Assembly (NCBI GenBank): GCA_024225195.1
Contig: JAAEMV010000768.1
Span: 1-33,900, forward strand
Length of the DNA: 33,900 bases
DNA from: Planctomycetaceae bacterium
Lineage (GTDB): Bacteria > Planctomycetota > Planctomycetia > Pirellulales > Pirellulaceae
Direction of reading: 5' to 3'
Of the stretch, positions 1 through 8,089 are shown piece by piece (the first letter of the stretch is position 1; every line of letters starts with the position of its first letter). The position numbers and the translations under genes are program-made. Below the pieces are notes generated by a model, which searched no databases, was not told the origin of the DNA, and saw only the letters and a program-made list of their open reading frames with translations.

Positions 1-1
1 G

Positions 2-460
2 AAGGTGTTGTCCGGACTGTCGGGTCTTAAAGACCGCTTGGCGAGTGCTGTGGGGGGGATGTCTCGCTCGTCTAAATCACGCGGGAGGCCTTATCTTGGA
101 TTTCGCACCTCCGCTGCGGATGGGATCGTAAAAGTCACTTCGGTAAAACCAGATTCACCAGCCTCTGAAGTTGGGATGAATATTGAAGATGAAGTAATTG
201 CCGTTAACGGCTTTCGAATTACGAGTAGTGTTGATTCTCGGTTGTCGCAGTACGAAGTGGGGGATGAGCTTGAGATTTTAATATCTCGGCGTGGTCAGTT
301 GATGACATTGAACCTTACAATTGGGCAATTGGAGTCCAGCAGTTATCGGTTGAGATTTGTTTCCCGACCCTCGAAAGAGCAGCGTCGCCAACTGGATTTA
401 TGGTTGAATGGGAAGAGTAAGCAGGACGAGAAGGCGGACGATAAGCCGGCTGAGAAATGA
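2..460 (+). CDS. C-terminal part of an M61-family (glycyl aminopeptidase-like) protease, PDZ domain
   Basis: Only the end of this gene is in the window; the reading frame is open to the left edge, so the GTG at 5 is probably internal. What is visible is a PDZ domain: a YLGF carboxylate-loop-like motif, then a segment reading GIVKVTSVKPDSPASEVGM and a GDEL turn. It is followed by the short tail ending in a QRRQLDLWLNG segment that is typical of bacterial M61 peptidases, where PDZ closes the protein. The catalytic HExxH domain would lie upstream and is not seen. The last residues are Lys/Asp/Glu-rich and look disordered. It converges on the ATP-grasp gene with a 53-base gap and no obvious terminator. 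An HtrA-type or other PDZ protein remains possible, but the tail favours M61. Confidence 0.6.
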   Translation, partial: KVLSGLSGLKDRLASAVGGMSRSSKSRGRPYLGFRTSAADGIVKVTSVKPDSPASEVGMNIEDEVIAVNGFRITSSVDSRLSQYEVGDELEILISRRGQLMTLNLTIGQLESSSYRLRFVSRPSKEQRRQLDLWLNGKSKQDEKADDKPAEK

Positions 461-513
461 GCGATTACGGAGATCGTTGAGGGGCGCTGACGGTGGTTGA
501 CTCTCGAGTTTAG

Positions 514-1542
514 CTACACCAGTCGCCACTCGGCTTGATAACCGAGGCCAAGTGAAATGATCTTTTTCAGAAGCTGGTCATAGCTAATTCCAATACTCTC
601 GGCTGATTCTGCGAAATCCTCTCCAAAGGAAAGGTTGGGATTTGGGTTGGCTTCGATTACGAAGATCTCACCATCGTCTCGTAATCTCAAATCGATTCTT
701 GCATAGCCACTTAAGCTGAGTGCTTTGTAAGCGCGTACGCAAACATCTTTGATTCGATTTTCGACGCCGCGTGGAATACCCTGGGCACGCTCGGTCTTGA
801 TTCCCAGTTTGTCCTGATGCTTGACGTCCCATTTCACTCGCGAGGTCGCGATGCGAGGATCTCCCGGTTTTGCGTTTTCAAAAATCATTTCCCAGGTTGG
901 ATAGACCTTGAGTTGTCGGTTGCCAATGATACCGACGTATAGCTCCCGCCCTTCAATAAAGGTTTCGACGAGAGCATCGGTGTTTGTGGATGAGTGAATG
1001 TAATTGACGCGGTCGATGAGATGGTCGAGGTCGTAGACAATCGAGGCATCCGAGATTCCATTGGAGGCATCTTCCGAGGCGGATTTCACCAACAGTGGAT
1101 AATCGAGCGATTGCGGGAGTTTTGTTTTTTTTCCCCGAGGCACAACGAAAAAACCGGGAGAGCGAATTTGATGAAACGAGAGGATTTTTTTGGCGAGCGG
1201 TTTGTCGTGAGCTAGCAAGAGACCGCGCGGATTACAGCCCGTGTATTGCTGTTTCATTAGTTCGAGATAACTAACAACGTGGTGGTCGTAGACGCAGACG
1301 CCGTGAAATTCCTCTAAAAGATTGAACCAGATGTGTGGGCGAAAGTCTTCGGTTGCTCGACGAAGGTCCCCAAGGTCGTCATAGACGCCCAGAGGAAGGA
1401 CTTCGTGTCCCATTTCCCGTAGCGTTGTTACGACGTCAAATTCAGTTTTCCACTCAAGAATTTCCTCTGGTGAATAACCAAGAAGGTTATCCGGAGGAAT
1501 CAGTGCCTCGTGCATTAGCACGAGCACTCTTAATTTTTTCAT
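514..1542 (-). CDS. ATP-grasp ligase, D-alanine--D-alanine ligase-like
   Basis: About 342 residues. The protein opens with the MKKLRVLVLMHE strand typical of the pre-ATP-grasp domain of D-Ala-D-Ala ligases. It continues through a central ATP-grasp domain (PLLVKSASEDASNGIS and ALVETFIEGRELYVGIIG segments) and ends in the metal and phosphate site IFVIEANPNPNLS. Classical Ddl enzymes have NTLPG there, so this belongs to the divergent NPNPNLS-type subgroup whose amino-acid or peptide substrates are mostly unknown. An upstream ATG at 1707 is in frame but would add 55 non-conserved residues overlapping the preceding gene, so I chose the ATG at 1542; no good Shine-Dalgarno is visible. The metallopeptidase-like gene lies 139 bases upstream on the same strand, so a ligase-plus-peptidase unit is likely. 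Membership in the ATP-grasp fold is secure, the substrate is not. Confidence 0.82.
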   Translation of the reverse strand: MKKLRVLVLMHEALIPPDNLLGYSPEEILEWKTEFDVVTTLREMGHEVLPLGVYDDLGDLRRATEDFRPHIWFNLLEEFHGVCVYDHHVVSYLELMKQQYTGCNPRGLLLAHDKPLAKKILSFHQIRSPGFFVVPRGKKTKLPQSLDYPLLVKSASEDASNGISDASIVYDLDHLIDRVNYIHSSTNTDALVETFIEGRELYVGIIGNRQLKVYPTWEMIFENAKPGDPRIATSRVKWDVKHQDKLGIKTERAQGIPRGVENRIKDVCVRAYKALSLSGYARIDLRLRDDGEIFVIEANPNPNLSFGEDFAESAESIGISYDQLLKKIISLGLGYQAEWRLV

Positions 1543-1681
1543 AAATCCATACAGAAAAATTTTCGTTAATCGTTTGGCACGGTCGCGCTTCAGCGTTGCA
1601 AATTGAGGGACTTGCCGTTGGAGGCAGCGACAGGTTCCAAAATCACCATTCCCGGGAGAGCGAAAGATCGCATCCAAAAGA

Positions 1682-2746
1682 CTACAAAGCGACGCGATGA
1701 ACTCCATGAAGGTTGTTCATCGTATGGACGGTGAGCACGATCATCAGATTTTGTCGCAGTTGCGATTCATGGTTTTCTGAGACACGCAAATTCAAAGTCC
1801 GGCAGCGGTCAATCATTTCCCTCAGGACTTGGTTCGTATTGTATCGGTATTCACCGGTCCATTGCGCGACGGTGGTACATAAATCTTGCCGATTTTTTCT
1901 GAGAAATGCGGCCGCAGATTGAGTTGGGTGAGTTTTGGGGGTTTGGGGGAACAGTTTTTTTAAATCTTCGTCGAAAACACTTGGTTCGCCGACCGCGTAG
2001 GCAGCATGTCTTTCAGCATAGTGTTGTCGTAAAGTTTTTTTAATTCGATGAATGGGTTCGACTTTTGCGCGAGATTTTACCTTCGCTGCCGTGCCTGAAA
2101 TTTGATCCATCATCGCATCGACAAGCTCAACTTTTTTCAAGGCTTGCCAGCCTTTGTATTTTCGTTTCCAACCTGCCCCTCGTTTAAGCCAGACGGCAAA
2201 GGTCTCCGCGAAATCTTCCGAAGGATGGCTTTGCGCATACCACGGTTCAAGGTGCAATACGAAATTCTTACTGCGTGGTTTAGGTTTGTAGGATTCGGGG
2301 TACGGCGAAAAGTAATTGCCAAAGACTTGTTTGTATTTCTTTTTTCGATGAAGTCGATAAGCGGTGTCGAATGCATGGCCTGTTTCATGACGGAGGATTC
2401 GCATGCACCAAGTTTTTGTGCCTCCTTCGACTTCCAGCATCTTTCGCCGCTCGAGTCGAATCAGTCTTGGGTGTGCTAAGTAAAACGGGATAGCAATCCC
2501 GGGAATTCCATCCGGTGAAAACCAGTCATCGCTCAGCCAACAATGTGGTTTGAGTCGCAGGTTTCTGGCGGCAAGTTCAGCGTAAAGCTGATTACGCATG
2601 TCTGCAAGAAATGAATCTTCAATCGAAAGTTGCAAATCACACATGCGCATATCCAACAATTGCTCGTCTTTCATGCTGACCCAGTCAGCGCGAGTAACGG
2701 GATTGTTTTTTCTGCGGGGTACTGATTTTACTGACGATTTCGACAT
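1682..2746 (-). CDS. putative zinc-binding metallopeptidase
   Basis: A 354-residue soluble protein without a signal peptide. The HExxH zinc motif is at residues 120-124 (RHETGHAFD), and a downstream acidic cluster at 177-182 (SEDFAETFAVWL) is placed to give the third zinc ligand. This pattern matches the family usually annotated 'putative zinc-binding metallopeptidase'. The first 20 residues are basic and Ser-rich; the C-terminal 130 residues are helical with a few Arg/Lys/His clusters and carry no motif I recognise. It is transcribed toward the ATP-grasp ligase 139 bases downstream, and peptidase genes next to divergent ATP-grasp ligases hint at making and trimming a peptide or modified amino acid. 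Substrate and cellular role are unknown; the zinc-peptidase call rests on the motif pair. Confidence 0.68.
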   Translation of the reverse strand: MSKSSVKSVPRRKNNPVTRADWVSMKDEQLLDMRMCDLQLSIEDSFLADMRNQLYAELAARNLRLKPHCWLSDDWFSPDGIPGIAIPFYLAHPRLIRLERRKMLEVEGGTKTWCMRILRHETGHAFDTAYRLHRKKKYKQVFGNYFSPYPESYKPKPRSKNFVLHLEPWYAQSHPSEDFAETFAVWLKRGAGWKRKYKGWQALKKVELVDAMMDQISGTAAKVKSRAKVEPIHRIKKTLRQHYAERHAAYAVGEPSVFDEDLKKLFPQTPKTHPTQSAAAFLRKNRQDLCTTVAQWTGEYRYNTNQVLREMIDRCRTLNLRVSENHESQLRQNLMIVLTVHTMNNLHGVHRVAL

Positions 2747-2855
2747 GCTGCTCTGAGTCCAAGCCAGGCGAAAAGTAGTCGCCCATGAGTTGAAGTGATA
2801 AGCCTAACTTGGAAATTCAAAATACTCAATTATTAAAATGGGTGAAAATGTTTTT

Positions 2856-2871
2856 GATGCGTTCGCGCATC
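2856..2871 (+). terminator. UUCG-loop hairpin followed by a short T run
   Basis: A perfect 6-base stem GATGCG / CGCATC closes a TTCG tetraloop and is followed on the plus strand by TTTTAGG. This is the shape of an intrinsic terminator reading rightward, but both flanking genes run leftward. On the minus strand the stem is followed by AAAAACATTTT, a poor terminator for the aminotransferase gene ending 54 bases upstream. It may be a 3' mRNA-stabilising hairpin or stop antisense transcription. Confidence 0.4.
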
Positions 2872-2924
2872 TTTTAGGCGATCGCATTGTCTGCCCTGAT
2901 TCTTCTTCTTTCAGCGTCGAGTTC

Positions 2925-4184
2925 TCAACTTCTGAATTTGGTTCGTGAGGCATCGAAATTCGTGGTTGGAAGTGCGTGGCGAGCAACTAGTTCGCCCATT
3001 CTTATGAGTTCGGATTCGGGCATGGGGAGGTCTACCGGTAAAAATACTAGGTGTGACAGGATGAAATCGATATTGGGCAATCCACTTGGCGTTTCCTGAG
3101 CCAGTTCACTGGGAAGCACAGGGTTAGATTGAACTGCGGTGGGGTGCAGCCTTTCATCGCTTCGGCATGGAATGGCTTGCAGGCTTGATTGACTGGTTGC
3201 GTCGAAACCGTGCTGCCAGAGTATCTCAATTAATTTGCGGGGATTCTGCACGAGAATTCCAAATATCCAATAGGTGGCTTGCTCGATCTCCTCTCCGAGA
3301 ATCTTGATTTCCGGATTCCCATTTTTGATGGTATCTGACAGTAGTTGTCCCCGTCGGATTCGACAATCGATCGATTGGGATTGGAAATTTGCAATCCGCT
3401 GAAGGAGCGTATGAGAGAGTGGAACTGAAGGGCGATGGCGGATCTTTTTAAAAAAATCACCACCAGAAAAACTCTTTGCCATTCCGGCGGCGAGCGAATC
3501 GTGTTGGCGCGGTAAAAATCGGCATGTTCTACGAATGCTGCCTGCCAAGGGGCGTGTCGAGATAAATTTGATCAGATTATATTTTAGAATCCGTTTCGCA
3601 TAATGGAGACGTGATTGTCGGGGCCATTGATCGTGTCGGTTGATGACCCTTTTGCATAATTTTGAATCTGAGATGACCATGACCGCACCTCCGAGTGCGG
3701 TGTTAGTTTTGATGGTGCCAAAACTAAACATGGAAACGTCACCCGAAAGAAAGATCTGCCCTCTGAAAGACTGGGCAAAATCCTCAATTAGAAATAGGTC
3801 ATGTTGCTTCGCAAGTTGGGAAATTTCGCTGGTTGGCAGTCTACCGCCCATTAAATGTGCAACAACGATCGCTTTGGTTCGGGGCGTCACGAGACGTTTA
3901 ATCTCATCCATAGCTGGTTCGAGTTTGGATATGTCGAGATCAACGCCGACCGGCCGGAACCCATGTTGCCGGGCAATTCGGGGCATATCGGGGATCGTTA
4001 ACCCTGTGAAAATGATCTCAGAGGTCTCTGGCCAATCCTGTTCTGAGAGAAGAAGGTCGAATCCACTCCGCACAGAAAGACACAGGAAGCATTCCTGAGA
4101 AGCGAGGATCGACGCTGAAGGCGACACAGATACTTTTTTTGAAGGAGAGTGTAGGCAACGCCAGAGTGCGAACATTAAATCCAT
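2925..4184 (-). CDS. DegT/DnrJ/EryC1/StrS-type PLP aminotransferase
   Basis: About 419 residues from the ATG at 4184. The GTG at 4217 would add 11 residues, and neither start has a clear ribosome site. Fold-type I aminotransferase features are present: TPRTKAIVVAHLMGG in the cofactor-domain core, LIEDFAQS with the Asp that contacts the pyridine nitrogen, and MFSFGTIKTNTALGG with the likely Schiff-base lysine. Such enzymes usually aminate nucleotide-linked keto sugars for surface polysaccharides, but the middle of this one (basic RHYAKRILKYNLIKFISTRPL-like stretch and an RRPS-type loop) is divergent, so the substrate is open. No sugar-pathway genes are adjacent. The gene stands between the sigma-factor terminator upstream and the metallopeptidase gene 178 bases downstream and may be transcribed alone. 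Confidence 0.72.
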   Translation of the reverse strand: MDLMFALWRCLHSPSKKVSVSPSASILASQECFLCLSVRSGFDLLLSEQDWPETSEIIFTGLTIPDMPRIARQHGFRPVGVDLDISKLEPAMDEIKRLVTPRTKAIVVAHLMGGRLPTSEISQLAKQHDLFLIEDFAQSFRGQIFLSGDVSMFSFGTIKTNTALGGAVMVISDSKLCKRVINRHDQWPRQSRLHYAKRILKYNLIKFISTRPLAGSIRRTCRFLPRQHDSLAAGMAKSFSGGDFFKKIRHRPSVPLSHTLLQRIANFQSQSIDCRIRRGQLLSDTIKNGNPEIKILGEEIEQATYWIFGILVQNPRKLIEILWQHGFDATSQSSLQAIPCRSDERLHPTAVQSNPVLPSELAQETPSGLPNIDFILSHLVFLPVDLPMPESELIRMGELVARHALPTTNFDASRTKFRS

Positions 4185-4353
4185 GAAGCCAATGTCAATT
4201 CGCTTACGTGCCCACACAATTAATCTTTCAATCGACCTATTTGCGGTCGTATTTTAGCAGCGAGAGCGAACGGAACCTAACTTTATCTTGGCCGGGGAAG
4301 CCACTTAGTCGTTGCGAGACAAGAATTCAAAGCCACTCGGGAAATGCTGTCGT

Positions 4354-4389
4354 AATAAAAAAACACCCGCCGAACGATCGACGGGTGTC
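4354..4389 (-). terminator. intrinsic terminator of the sigma-factor gene
   Basis: Read on the minus strand, a 7-base stem ACACCCG / CGGGTGT (arms 4382-4388 and 4363-4369 on the plus strand) with an inner CG-CG pairing is followed directly by a run of seven T and then ATTA. It lies about 95 bases after the rpoD stop codon and well before the aminotransferase start, so it ends rpoD transcription. This is the clearest terminator in the window. Confidence 0.85.
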
Positions 4390-4482
4390 TTTCAGAGAAA
4401 CATACACAACATCAGGAGTTTGCGAATTTGAGAATTCAAATTCGCGGAAGTGGTTCAGACAGCACTAGCAGTGCCCAAGTTT

Positions 4483-5991
4483 TCAGCTTTCGACGACGGG
4501 ACCATCGAATGTCGGTTCGTAGCCGTCAAGGAAACTGGAGAGTGATCGATTGCGGTAAGGTTGTTGTAGTTTGCGAACCGCTTTTGATTCGATTTGTCGC
4601 ACGCGTTCACGCGTGACGGAAAATATCTTGCCAACTTCTTCCAGCGTGTAGGAGTATCCGTCAGCAAGTCCGTATCTAAGTCTGAGGATTTCGCGTTCTC
4701 GATAATTGAGATGCTCCATGGCCTCTTCGATGCGACTTTTTAATGCGGCTTGATTGGTTTCGTAGAGTGGGTCATCGTCCCGGTGGTCCTCGAGGAATTC
4801 ACCAAAATAACTGTCGTCATGGTCGCCAACGGGCTGATCAAGAGAGAGTGGAGTGCGTGCCATTTTCATGATGACCCGTGTATCATCGAGCGATAGTTGG
4901 GCTCGTTCGGCAGTTTCTTCGGGTGACGGTTCACGGCCAAGTTCTTGAACGAGTTCACGCATCACGTTCCTGACCTTACTCATCGTGTCAATCATGTGCA
5001 CAGGTACGCGGATAGTGCGGCTTTGATCGGCGATGGCTCGGGTGATTGCCTGTCGAATCCACCAGGTAGCATAGGTTGAGAATTTGTAGCCTCGAATATG
5101 TTCGAATTTATCAACCGCTCGCATCAAGCCAGTGTTCCCTTCCTGGATCAAATCGAGGAAACTCAGCCCACGATTGCGATACTTTTTTGCAATGGAGACG
5201 ACGAGTCGAAGGTTTCCGGCAGATAAAATTCGCTTTGCAGCATCCTGCTGATGATGCAGCTTTTTTGTTTTCTGAACTCGACGTTGAAGCGTGGCTGGAG
5301 TTTCGGAGGTTTGTTGCATTAGATAATGGAGCTCAGCGCGAAGTTCATTAACGCTCATTGCCCCCTCGAATCCGCTCGCTTCAACTTCAGAGAGTTGTCG
5401 TTTAAGACCTTGCATTCGAGTGTTAATTTCATCTAGCTGATCGAACAAAGGTGCGAGTCGACTGTAACGAAGATTTAACTCTTCAATCAGAACGACACAC
5501 TTGTTGCGACGTCGCGTCAAGCGTCGCCAGGCACGATGTCGTTCCGCGGTCGGTCGGGTGCGATTAACGGCAAAGTGAAAATCTTTGCGATTCTCAGCCA
5601 TCAATAGTTTCAAGGTTTTTAAATTAGGAACCAAGCGTAAAAGAATTCTTTTCTTTTCTGCTTTGTTGGTGACTGAAACTTCGATGGTGCGGTCGAGGCG
5701 GAGTCGTTTGTCGTGAACTTTTTGTAGGAGATCAATTGCTCCTCGGAGCATGAAGTCAGTCGCCAGCATCGTGTTGCGAAAAACAAATCTTGCTTTATCA
5801 ATTTGGACTGCAGCTGAGACCTCTTCGTTCCTCGTTAGCAGCGGAATTCGCCCCATCTGCATTAGGTACATTCGGACAGGATCGTCTATCGCGTTCTCGC
5901 CAAGGCGGGGGGCAGAGCGACGCGTGGGTTTTTCCAATAGATCTTCGTGGGAGTCAGCAAACTCTTGTTGGGGTTCTTTTGCCTGGGCCAT
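4483..5991 (-). CDS. rpoD: RNA polymerase primary-type sigma factor (sigma-70 group 1/2)
   Basis: A 502-residue sigma-70 protein. Region 1.2 begins near residue 36 ([22 protein letters not shown]). Region 2 spans about 251-325 with [27 protein letters not shown] and the signature [15 protein letters not shown] that reads the -10 element. Region 3 covers about 330-385, and region 4 about 415-480 with the helix-turn-helix [23 protein letters not shown] for -35 recognition. There is no acidic region 1.1; the first 35 residues are short and mixed-charge. Between regions 1.2 and 2 sits a long, Arg/Lys-rich non-conserved segment (about 90-245). The intact regions 2 and 4 suggest the housekeeping factor, but planctomycetes often carry several group 1/2 factors, so a paralogue cannot be excluded. 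It diverges from dnaJ and ends in a strong terminator. Confidence 0.9.
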   Translation of the reverse strand: MAQAKEPQQEFADSHEDLLEKPTRRSAPRLGENAIDDPVRMYLMQMGRIPLLTRNEEVSAAVQIDKARFVFRNTMLATDFMLRGAIDLLQKVHDKRLRLDRTIEVSVTNKAEKKRILLRLVPNLKTLKLLMAENRKDFHFAVNRTRPTAERHRAWRRLTRRRNKCVVLIEELNLRYSRLAPLFDQLDEINTRMQGLKRQLSEVEASGFEGAMSVNELRAELHYLMQQTSETPATLQRRVQKTKKLHHQQDAAKRILSAGNLRLVVSIAKKYRNRGLSFLDLIQEGNTGLMRAVDKFEHIRGYKFSTYATWWIRQAITRAIADQSRTIRVPVHMIDTMSKVRNVMRELVQELGREPSPEETAERAQLSLDDTRVIMKMARTPLSLDQPVGDHDDSYFGEFLEDHRDDDPLYETNQAALKSRIEEAMEHLNYREREILRLRYGLADGYSYTLEEVGKIFSVTRERVRQIESKAVRKLQQPYRNRSLSSFLDGYEPTFDGPVVES

Positions 5992-6435
5992 GATGTTTCC
6001 TTAGGTGTTAGTTTCTCTGCGAACCCCTAATGCAGCCCTAGTGCCAAAAGGCAAAGATTAATGGGAGAATCCATTTTTTCCCGCGGAAACCAAGCTTTTG
6101 ACGTGATTCCACCGATTTGCGTTCCCTCAAAATGTTGCAAAATAACAACGCTGTTGTTGGAATTTTGTTTCATGATGTCCAAACACAACCTTGTTTTTTT
6201 GCCGTGGGCGGGACGACTAACGGCGGTTTCCACATTTGAAAAAGTACCGAAGCGTTGATGAAACGGGGGAAATGCCCGAATGAATGAATAAACTGAAGAA
6301 ATCCGGGCGGTTGCGGAGTGAGAAGCGGGGTTTAACGGTTGATCATCGCTACCGCAAAATCGTAGAATGCGAGACCCGTTGAAAAGTAGAATTTGAATCC
6401 TGGATTTGTGCAAAAACGAAAGCGACACCCCCCTT
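5992..6435. promoter_or_regulatory. 444-base divergent rpoD/dnaJ intergenic region with a 15-base dyad
   Basis: This stretch holds no convincing gene. It must contain the outward promoters of the sigma-factor gene and dnaJ, but I see no near-consensus -35/-10 pair. The clearest structure is the dyad AACAAC-gct-GTTGTT at 6144-6158, set in A/T-rich flanks. No CIRCE element (TTAGCACTC-N9-GAGTGCTAA) is present, so HrcA control of dnaJ is not indicated by sequence. Confidence 0.45.
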
Positions 6436-7398
6436 ATGGCGGATGAAGACTATTACAAAATACTTGGCGTTTCCAAAGATGCCAGTGCTGACGAGATTCA
6501 AAAGGCCTATCGCAAGTTAGCTCGAAAGTTTCATCCGGATCTCCACGCAGACAAGGAAGAAAAGGATCGTGAGAAGGCGAAGCAGCAATTTCAGAAAGTC
6601 CAGCAAGCGTACGATGTCCTGAGCGATGAAAAGAAGCGCCAGATGTACGACATGGGACCGAGTTTTGGCCAAGCGGGTGGAGGAAATCCGTTTGGTGGCG
6701 GTGCGGGTGGCAACCCTTTCGGTGGAGGCGCCGGCGGGATCGACTTGAGCCAAATGTTTGGTGGCGGGGGTGGAGGCGGCGGTGGATTTGAAGACATTCT
6801 GAGGCAGATGGGTGGAGGTGGAGGCCCGATGGGGGGGCGACAGCAAGCTCCGCCGAGACGAGGGAGTGATATTGAAAAAGAAATCACGATCCCGTTTGCG
6901 ACATCAGTCGTTGGGGGGCAACACCAAGTTAGCCTGCAAAGAACCAAAACCAAAGTCGACAAAATTGATGTAAAAATTCCGGCTGGGATCGAGTCCGGAA
7001 AGAAAATTCGCCTGCGAGGTCAGGGGCAGTCAGCTGGAGGACCCGCTGGTGATTTGTTGATTACCGTAAAAATCGCACCGCATCCAAACTATGCCCGAAA
7101 GGGACTGAATTTACAAATCACGATTCCTATCACTTTACGTGAGGCAGCTGACGGGGCGACCATTGATTTACCGACACCCCACGGAACTGTCGCCCTCAAA
7201 GTTCCAGCGGGAACTTCAAGTGGGAAATCACTGCGGTTAAAAGGGATGGGCGTTAAGGCACCAAGCAAGTCGGGAGATTTGATCGCAATGTTACAGATTG
7301 CTATTCCCAAGGAAATTTCAGCTTCGGACGTAGAGAAAGTATCCGAATTGAGTGAAGCTTGGGAGGAGTGTGCTGACCGTTCCGGACTAACTTGGTAG
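6436..7398 (+). CDS. DnaJ-family co-chaperone without zinc finger (CbpA/type II-like)
   Basis: About 320 residues from the ATG at 6436; the upstream ATG at 6406 adds only ten non-conserved residues. The J domain is at residues 5-70 with the HPD motif at 33-35 (KFHPDLHAD), which stimulates DnaK ATPase. A long Gly/Phe-rich linker fills about 75-140, with repeated GGGAGGNPFGG-type units. The two beta-rich substrate-binding domains follow (IEKEITIPFATSVVGGQHQVSL, DVKIPAGIESGKKIRLRGQG, then LKVPAGTSSGKSLRLKGMG). The four CxxCxGxG zinc-binding repeats of DnaJ proper are absent, so this resembles CbpA or type II J-proteins. No dnaK or grpE is adjacent. It diverges from rpoD; the gap to rnpA is 178 bases. 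Confidence 0.88.
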   Translation: MADEDYYKILGVSKDASADEIQKAYRKLARKFHPDLHADKEEKDREKAKQQFQKVQQAYDVLSDEKKRQMYDMGPSFGQAGGGNPFGGGAGGNPFGGGAGGIDLSQMFGGGGGGGGGFEDILRQMGGGGGPMGGRQQAPPRRGSDIEKEITIPFATSVVGGQHQVSLQRTKTKVDKIDVKIPAGIESGKKIRLRGQGQSAGGPAGDLLITVKIAPHPNYARKGLNLQITIPITLREAADGATIDLPTPHGTVALKVPAGTSSGKSLRLKGMGVKAPSKSGDLIAMLQIAIPKEISASDVEKVSELSEAWEECADRSGLTW

Positions 7399-7576
7399 CA
7401 GGCGAAGTTTCCTTCGTTTGACTTGTCCGGCAGGCTTGGTCGTCCGTTGTTTGCAGAAGTCGCTGGTAAAGTACTAGAAAAGACCCGAGTAACTGGTTGT
7501 GATCTTGAGCGTGGCGGTCGCAACTAAATAGCTTGCGAATCACTAAAACTTAACTTTGAGACGGAAGGGGATCGAA

Positions 7577-7933
7577 GTGACTGATAATCGATTTCCGAAA
7601 TCCGTTCGCCTGCGTCGTCAAGCGGAGTTCGATCGGGTCTACGGCGGTAATGTTTTTGCCGCTGACAATGTGCTCGTCATTAAAGGTGTGCGAAACGGTT
7701 TATCAGCATCTCGTTTAGGTCTTTCGGTCAGTCGTAAAGTTGGAAATGCCGTTGTTCGCAATCGTTGGAAGCGGCGAATACGAGAGGCGTTCCGACAACA
7801 TCGGACTAACCTTCCAGCTGGGATAGATTTTGTGGTGCGACCCAAGCGAGGTGCGGCTTGTGATTATGCTGCGATTGAACGGTCGATTCCACGACTCCTT
7901 CAGAGGATTGAAAAAAGCTTAAGCCGCGTTTAG
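7577..7933 (+). CDS. rnpA: ribonuclease P protein component
   Basis: About 118 residues, normal for the family. It carries the RNA-binding signature VGNAVVRNRWKRRIREAFR around the RNR motif and the N-terminal PKSVRLRRQAEFDRVY segment. The protein binds RNase P RNA and helps 5' maturation of tRNA precursors. I chose the GTG at 7577 because GGAAGGGG at 7563-7570 makes a good ribosome site at suitable spacing; the in-frame TTG at 7556 is upstream of that site. The usual partner rpmH is not upstream: the preceding gap (7399-7576) encodes no Lys/Arg-rich L34-like peptide. yidD follows after 156 bases. Confidence 0.93.
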   Translation: MTDNRFPKSVRLRRQAEFDRVYGGNVFAADNVLVIKGVRNGLSASRLGLSVSRKVGNAVVRNRWKRRIREAFRQHRTNLPAGIDFVVRPKRGAACDYAAIERSIPRLLQRIEKSLSRV

Positions 7934-7986
7934 GGCGCCTGCCCACGGTAGTTGATTGTGCGGACGCCTGTTCGTTAAATTAAGGT

Positions 7987-8032
7987 AGAGGAAATCGTTC
8001 GCGAATAAATCTATTCCTCTGGTGGGGAGAGG
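7987..8032 (+). promoter_or_regulatory. mutually exclusive hairpins between rnpA and yidD
   Basis: The segment TTCCTCT at 8014-8020 can pair perfectly with AGAGGAA at 7987-7993 (enclosing the palindrome TTCGCGAA at 7998-8005). Alternatively its CCTCT core can pair with AGAGG at 8028-8032 over a 7-base loop. The two folds cannot coexist, which is the geometry of an attenuator or antiterminator leader. No long T run follows, so translation or RNA processing could equally be the target. No known leader family is recognised. Confidence 0.35.
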
Positions 8033-8089
8033 TAATCGCTAGTCCATTCTCTTTGTTCGTTTGAAATGGCTGAGTCGGAGTTGAGGTAG

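Noticed and set aside
2804-2986. 60-residue minus-strand frame after the aminotransferase
   Set aside because: It overlaps the aminotransferase C-terminus by 62 bases, contains the hairpin at 2856-2871 and has no recognisable features.
5992-6435. CIRCE element or small RNA gene between rpoD and dnaJ
   Set aside because: No TTAGCACTC-type inverted repeat is found, and no hairpin-plus-T-run pattern suggests an independent RNA.
6591-6962. Proline-rich minus-strand frame
   Set aside because: It is the reverse reading of the Gly-rich linker of dnaJ; GGT/GGC read backwards encode Pro and Ala. No start context supports it.
7403-7416. Small hairpin CGAAG-tttc-CTTCG just after the dnaJ stop
   Set aside because: Only five base pairs and followed by TTTG, too weak to call a terminator without transcript ends.
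7399-7576. Search for rpmH (ribosomal protein L34) ahead of rnpA
   Set aside because: No Lys/Arg-rich frame with the MKRT-like start and GFR motif is present in either direction.
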